The position numbers and the translations under genes are program-made. 64,000 nucleotides of DNA from Klebsiella electrica (GTDB taxonomy: Bacteria; Pseudomonadota; Gammaproteobacteria; Enterobacterales; Enterobacteriaceae): the NCBI RefSeq assembly GCF_006711645.1, contig NZ_CP041247.1, positions 4,402,001 to 4,466,000 on the forward strand. The letters run 5' to 3'. The notes under the pieces were generated by a model. The model searched no databases and was not told where the DNA came from. It saw only the letters and a program-made list of their open reading frames with translations. Shown piece after piece: positions 56,003-64,000 of the stretch (positions within the stretch are counted from its first letter, which is position 1; each line of letters begins with the position of its first letter).

Positions 56003-56693
56003 TCTGGTCGATGTGTTGATCATCGAAGATGAAAGCGAGCTGGCGAGGCTGCATGCCGAGCTGATTCAGAAGCATCCGCGTATGCGGCTGACGGGCATGG
56101 CCGCCTCCCTCTCCCAGGCGCGGCAGATGCTCAATAGCCAACCGCCGCAGCTGATACTGCTCGATAACTATTTACCCGACGGCAAAGGGGTCACATTGAT
56201 GACCGACCCGATTCTGGCAGAGGCCAACTGCTCGGTGATTTTTATTACCGCCGCCAGCGATATGGAAACCTGTAGCCAGGCGATCCGCAACGGCGCCTTC
56301 GACTACATCCTTAAACCCGTCTCCTGGAAACGTCTGAGCCAGTCGCTGGAGCGTTTCGTGCAGTTTTACGATCAGCAGCGAGAATGGAAAATCGTCGATC
56401 AGCAAAACGTTGATTCGCTGTACCAGTTGCAGGCGAAGAACTATCGCGCCGATAGCGGCGGCAGTAAGGGGATCGAGGAGAAAACGCTGGCGTTGGTGCA
56501 AAATCTGTTCAGCGGGCGGGAAAAGCACAGTTTTTCCGTGGATGAGGTGGTAAACGACGCCGGGTTAAGTAAAACCACCGCCCGCCGTTACCTGGAGCAC
56601 TGTGTGGAAATCGGTTATCTCGAAGTGGAGATGTTGTACGGAAAGATTGGTCACCCGCGCCGGATGTACCGACGCGCTCAAAGCACATCATGA
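55992..56693 (+). CDS. citZ: Citrate-type response regulator CitZ
   Basis: CitZ is the CitB/DpiA-family response regulator partner of CitY. I start at ATG 55992 (MHHDLVDVLIIEDESELARL), giving 233 aa. The receiver domain (1-125) has the acidic pocket IIEDE, phospho-acceptor Asp58 in LILLDNYLPDGKG, Thr86 and Lys108. The C-terminal helix-turn-helix is seen as EVVNDAGLSKTTARRYLEHC at about 180-200. It overlaps citY, so the two are coupled. Likely targets are the citW-citX operon across the divergent gap and perhaps citrate fermentation genes elsewhere. Confidence 0.88.
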   Translation: MHHDLVDVLIIEDESELARLHAELIQKHPRMRLTGMAASLSQARQMLNSQPPQLILLDNYLPDGKGVTLMTDPILAEANCSVIFITAASDMETCSQAIRNGAFDYILKPVSWKRLSQSLERFVQFYDQQREWKIVDQQNVDSLYQLQAKNYRADSGGSKGIEEKTLALVQNLFSGREKHSFSVDEVVNDAGLSKTTARRYLEHCVEIGYLEVEMLYGKIGHPRRMYRRAQSTS

Positions 56694-56718
56694 GGTCTCT
56701 CCCGCCGGGGAGAGACCT
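56693..56718. terminator. Hairpin between convergent citZ and djlA
   Basis: AGGTCTCTCCC and GGGAGAGACCT form an 11-bp perfect stem around GCCG, filling the 30-bp gap between the two stops. The first arm starts at the last base of the citZ stop codon. No U-run follows on either strand, so it is either a weak bidirectional terminator or a 3' end barrier. Confidence 0.55.
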
Positions 56719-56723
56719 GCGGC

Positions 56724-57551
56724 TCAGAACCCGCGCTGCTCTTTGATAAGCTCCCAGGCTTTCTGAATATCCTGGGCTTTCTGCTTCGCCATCTCCATCA
56801 TTTCAGGCGGCAACCCTTTTGCCACCAGCTTATCCGGATGGTGTTCGCTCATCAGCTTGCGATAGGCGCGCTTCACGGTCGCGGCATCATCGGTAGGCTT
56901 CACGCCCAGCACGTTGCATGCATCCTCCAGCGTTGGCCCGCGCTGCGCCTGCTGCCAGCCGGCATTTCCGCCGCTCTGGCCATACGAACCCTGCTGAGAA
57001 CCGCCGCCGAACTGAGCGCCGCCCTGCATCATGCGCAGGAACTGCTCGAACTGCGCGCGGGAAATCCCCAGTTCATCGGCAATCACAAACAGAACTTCAC
57101 GTTCATTAGGATGTAATTCGCCATCGGCGAAGGCCGTCTGCAGCTGAATTTCCAGAAACATCCGAATCAAATCGAAGCGTCCGAAACAGACGCTGCGCAG
57201 CTGGCGCATTTTCTCGCGCAGCGGATAATCATCTGATTTCCCTACGCGAAAGGCCTGCTGTGCCGCCGTGCGCGACTCGCCATGCAAATTCATGCGATCC
57301 ATCAGGATGTTGGCGACATGAATGTCGGCTTCGGTGACGCGACCTTTGGATTTGGTTAAATGACCCATCACCTCAAAGGTGGTGGAGAAAAACAGCGACT
57401 GCCGCTCCTGCTGGTTGGCAAACACATTGATACGGCGGCTTCGCGCCCGGTCAAATATATGGCCGACCAGCAGGCCCAGCACCAGTCCCCAAAAGCCTGC
57501 GCCCATCATCAGCGCGACCGCAACCCCAATTATTTTTCCCAAATACTGCAT
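56724..57551 (-). CDS. djlA: Membrane-anchored DnaJ-like co-chaperone DjlA
   Basis: DjlA is a DnaK co-chaperone in the inner membrane that stimulates the Rcs envelope stress response. The product is 275 aa (271 in E. coli). An N-terminal membrane segment ([19 protein letters not shown]) is followed by a TerB-like central domain, a Gly/Gln-rich linker and a C-terminal J domain with HPD in SEHHPDKLV. It is divergent from lptD and in E. coli context apart from the adjoining citrate block. Confidence 0.97.
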   Translation of the reverse strand: MQYLGKIIGVAVALMMGAGFWGLVLGLLVGHIFDRARSRRINVFANQQERQSLFFSTTFEVMGHLTKSKGRVTEADIHVANILMDRMNLHGESRTAAQQAFRVGKSDDYPLREKMRQLRSVCFGRFDLIRMFLEIQLQTAFADGELHPNEREVLFVIADELGISRAQFEQFLRMMQGGAQFGGGSQQGSYGQSGGNAGWQQAQRGPTLEDACNVLGVKPTDDAATVKRAYRKLMSEHHPDKLVAKGLPPEMMEMAKQKAQDIQKAWELIKEQRGF

Positions 57552-57795
57552 AGACTCCCCAATCTTTCCGCCGCCAGTTAAGCTATATATGACCGCACGT
57601 TACAAAGCGCTGACGCTTCGGTCAATTGTGGGACATAGCCTATATTTTGCTTTATCATACTCGTCATTCTACACGGTGCCTAACGCTCGGGATTCAAACC
57701 GGCAGGATTAACACTAGCGCGATGAAGATGAGTACGTTAGGCTCTGACCGTTTGCAAGCCGCTGCCACAAGATGACGGAACAACAAATACAACGT

Positions 57796-60147
57796 ATGAA
57801 AAAACGTATTCCCAGCCTCCTGGCCACCATGATCGCCAGCGCCTTGTATAGCCAACAAGGCCTCGCCGCCGATCTCGCCACGCAATGTATGCTTGGCGTA
57901 CCAAGCTATAATCGTCCCCTCGTTGAAGGCCAGACTAACGAGCTGCCGGTGACGATCAATGCCGATCATGCGAAGGGCAATTATCCTGATAACGCCGTCT
58001 TTACCGGTAATGTTGATATTAACCAGGGTAATAGTCGTCTCCAGGCGGATGAGGTCCAGCTTCATCAGCAGCAGGCTGCTGGCCAGCCTCAGCCCGTGCG
58101 CACGGTTGACGCGCTCGGCAACGTTCACTATGACGATAATCAGGTTATCCTGAAAGGTCCGAAAGGCTGGGCAAACCTCAACACTAAAGACACCAACGTC
58201 TGGCAGGGTGATTACCAGATGGTCGGTCGTCAGGGCCGCGGTACCGCCGACCTGATGAAACAGCGCGGCGAAAACCGCTACACCATTCTGGAAAACGGCA
58301 GCTTTACCTCCTGTCTGCCGGGTTCTGACACCTGGAGCGTCGTCGGTAGCGAAGTTATCCACGACCGCGAAGAGCAGGTGGCGGAAATCTGGAACGCCCG
58401 TTTCAAACTCGGTTCGGTCCCTGTTTTTTATAGTCCCTACCTGCAGCTGCCGGTGGGCGACAAACGCCGTTCTGGCTTCCTCATTCCGAACGCCAAATAC
58501 AGCACCAAGAACGGCGTCGAGTTTTCACTGCCGTACTACTGGAATATCGCGCCGAACTTTGACGCCACCCTGACGCCGCACTATATGAGCGAGCGCGGCG
58601 GCGTAATGTGGGAAAACGAATTCCGCTATCTGACCAAAGCCGGTATGGGCCTGTTCGAGTTTGACTACCTGCCGTCGGATAAAGTCTACCAGGACGACCA
58701 CTCCAGCGACAGCAACAGCCGCCGCTGGTTGTTCTACTGGAACCACTCTGGCGTGATTGACCAGGTATGGCGCCTTAACGCCGACTACACCAAGGTCAGC
58801 GATCCAAACTACTTTAACGATTTCAGCTCGAAATACGGCTCCAGTACCGACGGCTACGCCACGCAGAAATTCAGCGCGGGCTACGTCAACCAGAACTTCG
58901 ACGCGACCGTGTCGACCAAACAGTTCCAGGTCTTCAACCGTGAGTCGAGTAATTCCTACGCCGCTCAGCCGCAGCTGGATGTCAACTATTACCAGAATGA
59001 TGTCGGTCCGTTCGATACTCATCTCTATGGTCAGGCGGTGCATTTCGTCAACACCAACGGCAACATGCCGGAAGCCACGCGTGTTCACTTCGAACCGACG
59101 ATCAACCTGCCGCTGTCTAACGGCTGGGGCAGTATTAATACCGAAGCCAGGCTGCTGGCAACGCACTATCAGCAGAGCAACCTCGATGACTACAACGCCG
59201 CCAATAACACCAACTATAAAGAGTCGGTTAACCGCGTGATGCCGCAGTTTAAAGTCGACGGGAAAATGGTCTTCGAGCGCGATATGCAGGAGGGGTTCAC
59301 CCAGACGCTGGAACCGCGTATGCAGTATCTGTATATCCCGTATCGAGATCAGAGCCAAATCGGCTCCTACGACTCCACGCTGCTGCAGTCAGACTACAGC
59401 GGCCTGTTCCGCGACCGCAGCTACAGCGGCCTGGACCGTATTGCTTCCGCGAACCAGGTCACTACCGGCGTAACTTCGCGCGTATATGATTCCGCCGCCG
59501 TTGAACGTTTTAATATTTCCGTTGGTCAAATCTATTATTTCACCGAGTCCCGGACCGGTGATGACAACATCAACTGGGAGAACAACAACACAACGGGTTC
59601 ACTGGTATGGGCCGGCGATACTTACTGGCGCATCGCCGATAACTGGGGTTTACGCGGGGGAATTCAGTACGATACTCGTCTGGCTAACGTCGCTACCGGT
59701 AACGGCACCGTGGAATACCGTCGCGATGAAAACCGCTTAATACAGCTTAACTATCGTTATGCCAGCCCGGAATACATTCAGGCCACGCTGCCGTCGTACT
59801 CCACCGCTGAGCAGTACAAAAATGGTATTTCTCAGGTGGGCATGGCCGCCAGCTGGCCGATCGTCGATCGCTGGTCGGTGGTGGGCGCGTACTACTTTGA
59901 CACCAATACCAAAAAGAGCGCTAACCAGATGTTAGGGGTGCAATATAACTCGTGCTGTTACGCTATTCGCCTTGGCTACGAACGTAAGATCAACGGCTGG
60001 ACCAACAACGGCAATGGCAGCGGCGAGAGCAAATATGACAACACCTTTGGCTTTAACATCGAGTTGCGTGGCCTGAGCTCCAACTACGGTCTCGGCACCC
60101 AGCAGATGCTGCGTTCGAACATTTTACCGTACCAGAACTCCCTGTGA
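57796..60147 (+). CDS. lptD: LPS-assembly outer-membrane protein LptD
   Basis: LptD with LptE inserts lipopolysaccharide into the outer leaflet of the outer membrane. I start at ATG 57796 ([15 protein letters not shown]), giving 783 aa against 784 in E. coli. Signal peptide 1-24, cleaved after GLA. The four cysteines needed for the long-range disulfides are present: Cys31 in TQCMLG, one in FTSCLPGS (near 173), and the pair in NSCCYAI near the C-terminus. The N-terminal OstA jelly-roll is followed by the barrel. surA follows after about 54 bp. Confidence 0.98.
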   Translation: MKKRIPSLLATMIASALYSQQGLAADLATQCMLGVPSYNRPLVEGQTNELPVTINADHAKGNYPDNAVFTGNVDINQGNSRLQADEVQLHQQQAAGQPQPVRTVDALGNVHYDDNQVILKGPKGWANLNTKDTNVWQGDYQMVGRQGRGTADLMKQRGENRYTILENGSFTSCLPGSDTWSVVGSEVIHDREEQVAEIWNARFKLGSVPVFYSPYLQLPVGDKRRSGFLIPNAKYSTKNGVEFSLPYYWNIAPNFDATLTPHYMSERGGVMWENEFRYLTKAGMGLFEFDYLPSDKVYQDDHSSDSNSRRWLFYWNHSGVIDQVWRLNADYTKVSDPNYFNDFSSKYGSSTDGYATQKFSAGYVNQNFDATVSTKQFQVFNRESSNSYAAQPQLDVNYYQNDVGPFDTHLYGQAVHFVNTNGNMPEATRVHFEPTINLPLSNGWGSINTEARLLATHYQQSNLDDYNAANNTNYKESVNRVMPQFKVDGKMVFERDMQEGFTQTLEPRMQYLYIPYRDQSQIGSYDSTLLQSDYSGLFRDRSYSGLDRIASANQVTTGVTSRVYDSAAVERFNISVGQIYYFTESRTGDDNINWENNNTTGSLVWAGDTYWRIADNWGLRGGIQYDTRLANVATGNGTVEYRRDENRLIQLNYRYASPEYIQATLPSYSTAEQYKNGISQVGMAASWPIVDRWSVVGAYYFDTNTKKSANQMLGVQYNSCCYAIRLGYERKINGWTNNGNGSGESKYDNTFGFNIELRGLSSNYGLGTQQMLRSNILPYQNSL

Positions 60148-60201
60148 TGTGGCTGGTTTAAAACGTAATCCGCATTTGCGGTTAATTGAAATGGAAAAAG
60201 T

Positions 60202-61488
60202 ATGAAGAACTGGAAAACGCTGCTTCTCGGTATCGCCATGATCGCGAATACCAGTTTCGCTGCCCCACAGGTTGTCGATAAAGTAGCGGCTGTCGTCAAT
60301 AATGGCGTTGTTCTTGAAAGCGACGTCGATGGCTTATTGCAATCGGTTAAGCTTAATGCTGGCCAGGCCGGTCAACAGCTGCCCGATGACGCGACCTTAC
60401 GTCATCAGATCCTCGAAAGACTGATCATGGACCAGATAGTTCTGCAGATGGGCCAGAAGATGGGCATGAAAATCACTGACGATCAGGTCGATCAGGCGAT
60501 TGCCAACATCGCGAAACAGAACAACATGACCCTGGATCAGATGCGCAGCCGTCTGGCCTATGACGGTCTTAACTACAGCACCTACCGTAATCAGATTCGT
60601 AAAGAGATGCTGATTGCGGAGGTGCGTAACAACGAAGTCCGTCGTCGCATCACCGTGCTGCCGCAGGAAGTCGAATCTCTGGCAAAACAAATTGGCGATC
60701 AGAACGATGCCAGCACCGAGCTGAACCTCAGCCACATCCTGATTCCGCTGTCAGAAAACCCGACCTCCGACGACGTAGCGAAAGCGCAGGAACAGGCTAA
60801 CTCTATCGCTGAGCAGGCGCGCAACGGCGCTGACTTCGGTAAACTGGCTATCACCTACTCTGCCGACCAGCAGGCGCTGAAAGGCGGCCAGATGGGCTGG
60901 GGCCGTATTCAGGAACTGCCGGGGATCTTCGCCCAGGCGCTGAGCAGCGCGAAGAAAGGCGATATTATCGGCCCGATTCGCTCTGGCGTCGGCTTCCATA
61001 TTCTGAAAGTGAACGACATGCGCGGCGGCAGCAAGAACATCTCCGTCACCGAAGTTCACGCCCGTCACATTTTGCTGAAGCCGTCGCCTATCATGAATGA
61101 CGAACAGGCGCGGGTTAAACTGGAGCAGATTGCCGCCGATATTAAGAGCGGGAAAACCACCTTCGCTAAAGCGGCGAAAGAGTTCTCCGAAGATCCGGGC
61201 TCCGCGAACCAGGGCGGCGATTTAGGCTGGGCAACGCCAGATATCTTCGATCCGGCGTTCCGCGATGCGCTGATGCGTCTGAACAAAGGCCAGACCAGCG
61301 CGCCGGTTCACTCCTCCTTCGGCTGGCACCTGATTGAACTGCTGGACAGCCGTCAGGTCGACAGAACCGACGCCGCGCAGAAAGACCGCGCGTACCGGAT
61401 GCTGATGAACCGTAAGTTCTCTGAAGAAGCGGCAACCTGGATGCAGGAACAACGCGCCAGCGCTTACGTCAAAATTCTGAGCAACTAA
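60202..61488 (+). CDS. surA: Periplasmic chaperone and prolyl isomerase SurA
   Basis: SurA escorts outer-membrane proteins, LptD among them, through the periplasm. The product is 428 aa, the E. coli length. A signal peptide ([20 protein letters not shown]) is followed by the N-terminal chaperone domain, two parvulin domains (about 171-272 and 282-380; LSHILIPL and ARHILLKPS mark their starts) and a C-terminal helix. In E. coli the pdxA start adjoins the surA stop; here a palindromic element of about 120 bp intervenes. Confidence 0.98.
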   Translation: MKNWKTLLLGIAMIANTSFAAPQVVDKVAAVVNNGVVLESDVDGLLQSVKLNAGQAGQQLPDDATLRHQILERLIMDQIVLQMGQKMGMKITDDQVDQAIANIAKQNNMTLDQMRSRLAYDGLNYSTYRNQIRKEMLIAEVRNNEVRRRITVLPQEVESLAKQIGDQNDASTELNLSHILIPLSENPTSDDVAKAQEQANSIAEQARNGADFGKLAITYSADQQALKGGQMGWGRIQELPGIFAQALSSAKKGDIIGPIRSGVGFHILKVNDMRGGSKNISVTEVHARHILLKPSPIMNDEQARVKLEQIAADIKSGKTTFAKAAKEFSEDPGSANQGGDLGWATPDIFDPAFRDALMRLNKGQTSAPVHSSFGWHLIELLDSRQVDRTDAAQKDRAYRMLMNRKFSEEAATWMQEQRASAYVKILSN

Positions 61489-61498
61489 TATCACGGCC

Positions 61499-61618
61499 TC
61501 ATACACAACAGCACGCGGGGTGTATTGAGGCGGCAAGCCGTCGGCCCGGACAACTCACGATGTGAGCGGGCCGACGGCGTTGCCAACAGAAAGACGTCCT
61601 GAAGGATGAAGTGTATGA
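61499..61618. repeat. ERIC-like palindromic element at the surA-pdxA junction
   Basis: The segment is bounded by a perfect 8-bp inverted repeat, TCATACAC (61499-61506) and GTGTATGA (61611-61618). Its centre is a long hairpin: GCCGTCGGCCCG (61537-61548) pairs with CGGGCCGACGGC (61567-61578), extended inward by CTCAC/GTGAG and outward by GGCAA/TTGCC. The minus strand reads CATACACTTCA at one end and GCTTGCCGCCT inside, resembling the ends and a core block of ERIC elements; that family link is inference. Confidence 0.7.
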
Positions 61619-62595
61619 ATCGAGTTGTTATCACTCCCGGTGAGCCCGCCGGAATCGGCCCCGACCTTGTTGTACAGCTTGCGCAACGCGACTGGCCGGT
61701 AGAGCTGGTGGTTTGCGCCGACGGCGCTCTGTTATCTGACCGGGCTCAACAGCTCGGTCTTCCTTTATCTCTCCTGCCCTACAACCCCTCTCTTCCCGCA
61801 GCGGCACAACGCGCCGGCACCCTGACGCTCCTCCCCGTCGCGCTGAACGCCCCTGTGACACCCGGCGTGCTGAATGTGCGCAACGGCAGCTATGTGGTTG
61901 AGACGCTGGCGCGCGCCTGTGACGGCTGCCTGAGCGGCGAATTTGCGGCATTGATTACCGGGCCGGTACATAAGGGCAATATCAACGACGCGGGTATCGC
62001 CTTTACCGGGCATACCGAATTCTTTGAAGAGCGGGCTCATGCCAGTAAAGTGGTCATGATGCTGGCGACCGAAGAGCTGCGCGTCGCTCTGGCAACCACG
62101 CACCTGCCGCTAAAAGCGATCAGCGACGCGATCACGCCTGATTTGCTCCGTGAAGTGATAACGATTCTGGACCACGATCTGCGCCATAAATTCGGTATCG
62201 CCCAGCCGCACGTGCTGGTCTGCGGCCTGAACCCACACGCCGGCGAAGGTGGGCACATGGGGACGGAAGAGATCGATACCATTATTCCGGTGCTGGAAGA
62301 GATGCGCGCCCGGGGGATGAATCTGAGCGGTCCGCTGCCGGCAGATACCCTTTTCCAGCCGAAATATCTCGACAATGCCGATGCGGTACTCGCGATGTAC
62401 CACGATCAGGGCCTTCCCGTGCTAAAATACCAGGGCTTTGGCCGTGGCGTGAACATTACGCTCGGTTTACCCTTTATTCGCACCTCTGTTGACCACGGTA
62501 CCGCGCTTGAACTGGCGGGCCAGGGAAAAGCGGATGTCGGCAGTTTTATCACGGCGCTTAATCTCGCCATCAAAATGATTGTTAATACGCAATGA
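61615..62595 (+). CDS. pdxA: 4-hydroxythreonine-4-phosphate dehydrogenase
   Basis: PdxA oxidises 4-phosphohydroxy-L-threonine in pyridoxal phosphate synthesis. I start at ATG 61615 ([17 protein letters not shown]), which has AAGGA eight bases upstream, giving 326 aa; ATG 61606 would give 329 aa, the E. coli length, but has its purine run directly against the start codon. Metal-binding histidines are seen in TGHTEFFEE (near 135) and in [13 protein letters not shown] and [13 protein letters not shown]. The stop overlaps the rsmA start by 4 bases (ATGA). Confidence 0.96.
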   Translation: MNRVVITPGEPAGIGPDLVVQLAQRDWPVELVVCADGALLSDRAQQLGLPLSLLPYNPSLPAAAQRAGTLTLLPVALNAPVTPGVLNVRNGSYVVETLARACDGCLSGEFAALITGPVHKGNINDAGIAFTGHTEFFEERAHASKVVMMLATEELRVALATTHLPLKAISDAITPDLLREVITILDHDLRHKFGIAQPHVLVCGLNPHAGEGGHMGTEEIDTIIPVLEEMRARGMNLSGPLPADTLFQPKYLDNADAVLAMYHDQGLPVLKYQGFGRGVNITLGLPFIRTSVDHGTALELAGQGKADVGSFITALNLAIKMIVNTQ

Positions 62596-63413
62596 ATAAT
62601 CGAGTCCATCAGGGCCACTTAGCCCGTAAACGCTTCGGGCAAAACTTCCTCAACGATCAGTTCGTAATCGACAGCATTGTCTCGGCCATTAACCCCCAGA
62701 AAGGGCAGGCAATTGTCGAGATCGGTCCGGGCCTGGCGGCGCTGACCGAACCGGTTGGTGAACGCCTGGACGCACTTACCGTTATCGAGCTGGATCGCGA
62801 TCTGGCCGCTCGCCTGCAGACGCATCCGTTCCTCGGGCCGAAGCTGACCATTTATCAGCAGGATGCCATGACCATGAACTTCGGCGAGCTGTCGCAGACC
62901 ATGGGTCAGCCGCTGCGCGTGTTCGGCAATCTGCCGTACAACATCTCAACGCCGCTGATGTTCCATCTGTTCAGCTATACTGATGCCATCGCCGACATGC
63001 ACTTTATGCTGCAAAAAGAGGTCGTCAATCGCCTGGTTGCCGGACCGAACAGTAAGGCTTATGGTCGACTGAGCGTCATGGCGCAGTATTACTGCCAGAT
63101 CATCCCGGTACTCGAAGTGCCGCCGGGTGCCTTCACGCCGCCGCCTAAAGTGGATTCCGCCGTCGTGCGCCTGGTGCCTTATCGCACGCTGCCGCACCCG
63201 GTGAAAGAGGTTCGCGTGCTGAGCCGAATCACTACCGAGGCCTTTAACCAGCGTCGTAAAACGATTCGTAACAGCCTCGGCAACCTGTTCAGCGTTGAGG
63301 TACTGAACGAACTGGGCATCGACCCGGCAAAACGTGCAGAGAATATTTCCGTGGCACAATACTGTCAGCTGGCTAACTGGCTGTCTGACAACTCGCCCAC
63401 CAAGGAGAGCTAA
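62592..63413 (+). CDS. rsmA: 16S rRNA m6(2)A1518/A1519 dimethyltransferase RsmA (KsgA)
   Basis: RsmA dimethylates two adjacent adenines near the 3' end of 16S rRNA as a late step of 30S assembly. The product is 273 aa, the E. coli length. SAM-binding motif I is [13 protein letters not shown], the acidic residue is in VIELDRDLA, and the catalytic motif IV is GNLPYNIST. Loss of this enzyme gives kasugamycin resistance; the gene here looks intact. It is translationally coupled to pdxA. Confidence 0.98.
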   Translation: MNNRVHQGHLARKRFGQNFLNDQFVIDSIVSAINPQKGQAIVEIGPGLAALTEPVGERLDALTVIELDRDLAARLQTHPFLGPKLTIYQQDAMTMNFGELSQTMGQPLRVFGNLPYNISTPLMFHLFSYTDAIADMHFMLQKEVVNRLVAGPNSKAYGRLSVMAQYYCQIIPVLEVPPGAFTPPPKVDSAVVRLVPYRTLPHPVKEVRVLSRITTEAFNQRRKTIRNSLGNLFSVEVLNELGIDPAKRAENISVAQYCQLANWLSDNSPTKES

Positions 63414-63415
63414 CC

Positions 63416-63793
63416 ATGATTGATTCGCCTCGAGTTTGCGTGCAGGTGCAAAGCGTCTATATCGAATCGCAGTCTTCTCCGGAAGAAGAGCGCTACGTTT
63501 TCGCTTATACCGTCACGATTCGCAATCTGGGGCGGACTCAGGTTCAGCTTCTTGGCCGCTACTGGCTTATCACCAACGGCCACGGTCGTAAGACTGAAGT
63601 GCAGGGTGAAGGCGTTATCGGCGAACAGCCGCATATTCCCGCTGGCGGTGAATTCCAGTATACCAGCGGGGCGGTCATTGAAACGCCGCTGGGCACCATG
63701 CAGGGACATTATGACATGATCGACGTGAACGGCGCGCCGTTCTCGATCGATATCCCTGTTTTCCGTCTCGCAGTACCAACGCTCATTCATTAA
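63416..63793 (+). CDS. apaG: ApaG protein
   Basis: ApaG is a small FnIII-like beta-sandwich protein encoded with apaH; its function is not established. The product is 125 aa, the E. coli length, starting [20 protein letters not shown] (20 residues). The family features [19 protein letters not shown] and [12 protein letters not shown] are present. It starts 2 bases after rsmA and ends 4 bases before apaH. Confidence 0.97.
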   Translation: MIDSPRVCVQVQSVYIESQSSPEEERYVFAYTVTIRNLGRTQVQLLGRYWLITNGHGRKTEVQGEGVIGEQPHIPAGGEFQYTSGAVIETPLGTMQGHYDMIDVNGAPFSIDIPVFRLAVPTLIH

Positions 63794-63797
63794 AACA

Positions 63798-64000
63798 ATG
63801 TCTACATACCTTATTGGCGACGTTCATGGTTGCTACGATGAACTGCTCGCCCTATTAAAGCAGGTGGAGTTTACCCCAGGGATCGATACGCTGTGGCTGA
63901 CGGGCGATTTAGTCGCGCGCGGCCCGGGTTCGCTGGAGGTTTTGCGCTACGTTAAATCCCTTGGCGATAGTGTGCGCCTGGTCCTCGGCAATCACGATCT
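63798..64000 (+). CDS. apaH: Diadenosine tetraphosphatase ApaH (partial, N-terminal 67 codons)
   Basis: ApaH cleaves diadenosine tetraphosphate symmetrically to two ADP and also removes Np4 caps from RNA. The gene starts at ATG 63798 ([17 protein letters not shown]) and runs off the right edge; the family is about 280 aa. The metallophosphatase motifs [13 protein letters not shown] and GNHD are all within the visible part. Confidence 0.97.
   Translation, partial: MSTYLIGDVHGCYDELLALLKQVEFTPGIDTLWLTGDLVARGPGSLEVLRYVKSLGDSVRLVLGNHD

Overview
The window is a chromosomal segment of an enterobacterium, most probably Klebsiella (K. pneumoniae complex or a close relative). Nearly every product is close to its E. 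coli counterpart and lies in E. coli order with the whole block inverted. Two insertions point to Klebsiella: a citX-citW / citY-citZ citrate cluster between rluA and djlA, and an aroD-type gene between leuD and setA. There are no rRNA or tRNA genes, insertion sequences, phage genes or CRISPR arrays. The only mobile-like DNA I see is REP/BIME repeats, one ERIC element and two further ERIC-like palindromes.

Positions 1-20.7 kb (all minus strand) hold the division and cell wall (dcw) cluster, read from the mra promoter at about 20.7 kb: mraZ, rsmH, ftsL, ftsI, murE, murF, mraY, murD, ftsW, murG, murC, ddlB, ftsQ, ftsA, ftsZ, then lpxC, secM and the N-terminal 650 codons of secA, cut by the window edge. 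Most junctions overlap or are a few bases apart. Positions 21.2-26.1 kb (minus) hold cra, ilvIH and leuO.

Positions 26.6-31.6 kb (plus) are the leu operon with its promoter, leader peptide leuL, attenuator and leuABCD, followed by aroD2. Positions 32.4-34.0 kb (minus) hold setA and the glucose-phosphate stress RNA SgrS with its peptide SgrT, divergent from sgrR. A TPP riboswitch then precedes thiBPQ. Next come yabI, an ERIC element, and araC divergent from araBAD with a well preserved AraC/CRP control region. polB (with a LexA box), rapA and rluA follow.

Positions 51.8-56.7 kb are the citrate block: citX and citW (minus) divergent from the two-component pair citY-citZ (plus). Positions 56.7-64 kb hold djlA (minus) and lptD, surA, pdxA, rsmA, apaG and the first 67 codons of apaH (plus).

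The most interesting signals lie outside the conserved genes. An ERIC-like palindrome at the surA-pdxA junction supplies the apparent ribosome-binding site and start codon of pdxA. A second ERIC-like palindrome sharing a 16-base end with it enlarges the P3 arm of the thiB TPP riboswitch to about 99 nt. A palindromic insertion of about 86 bp sits between the seed and terminator of SgrS. Two 25-bp direct repeats 52 bp apart lie between citW and citY. Comparisons to E. coli are from memory; no search was run.
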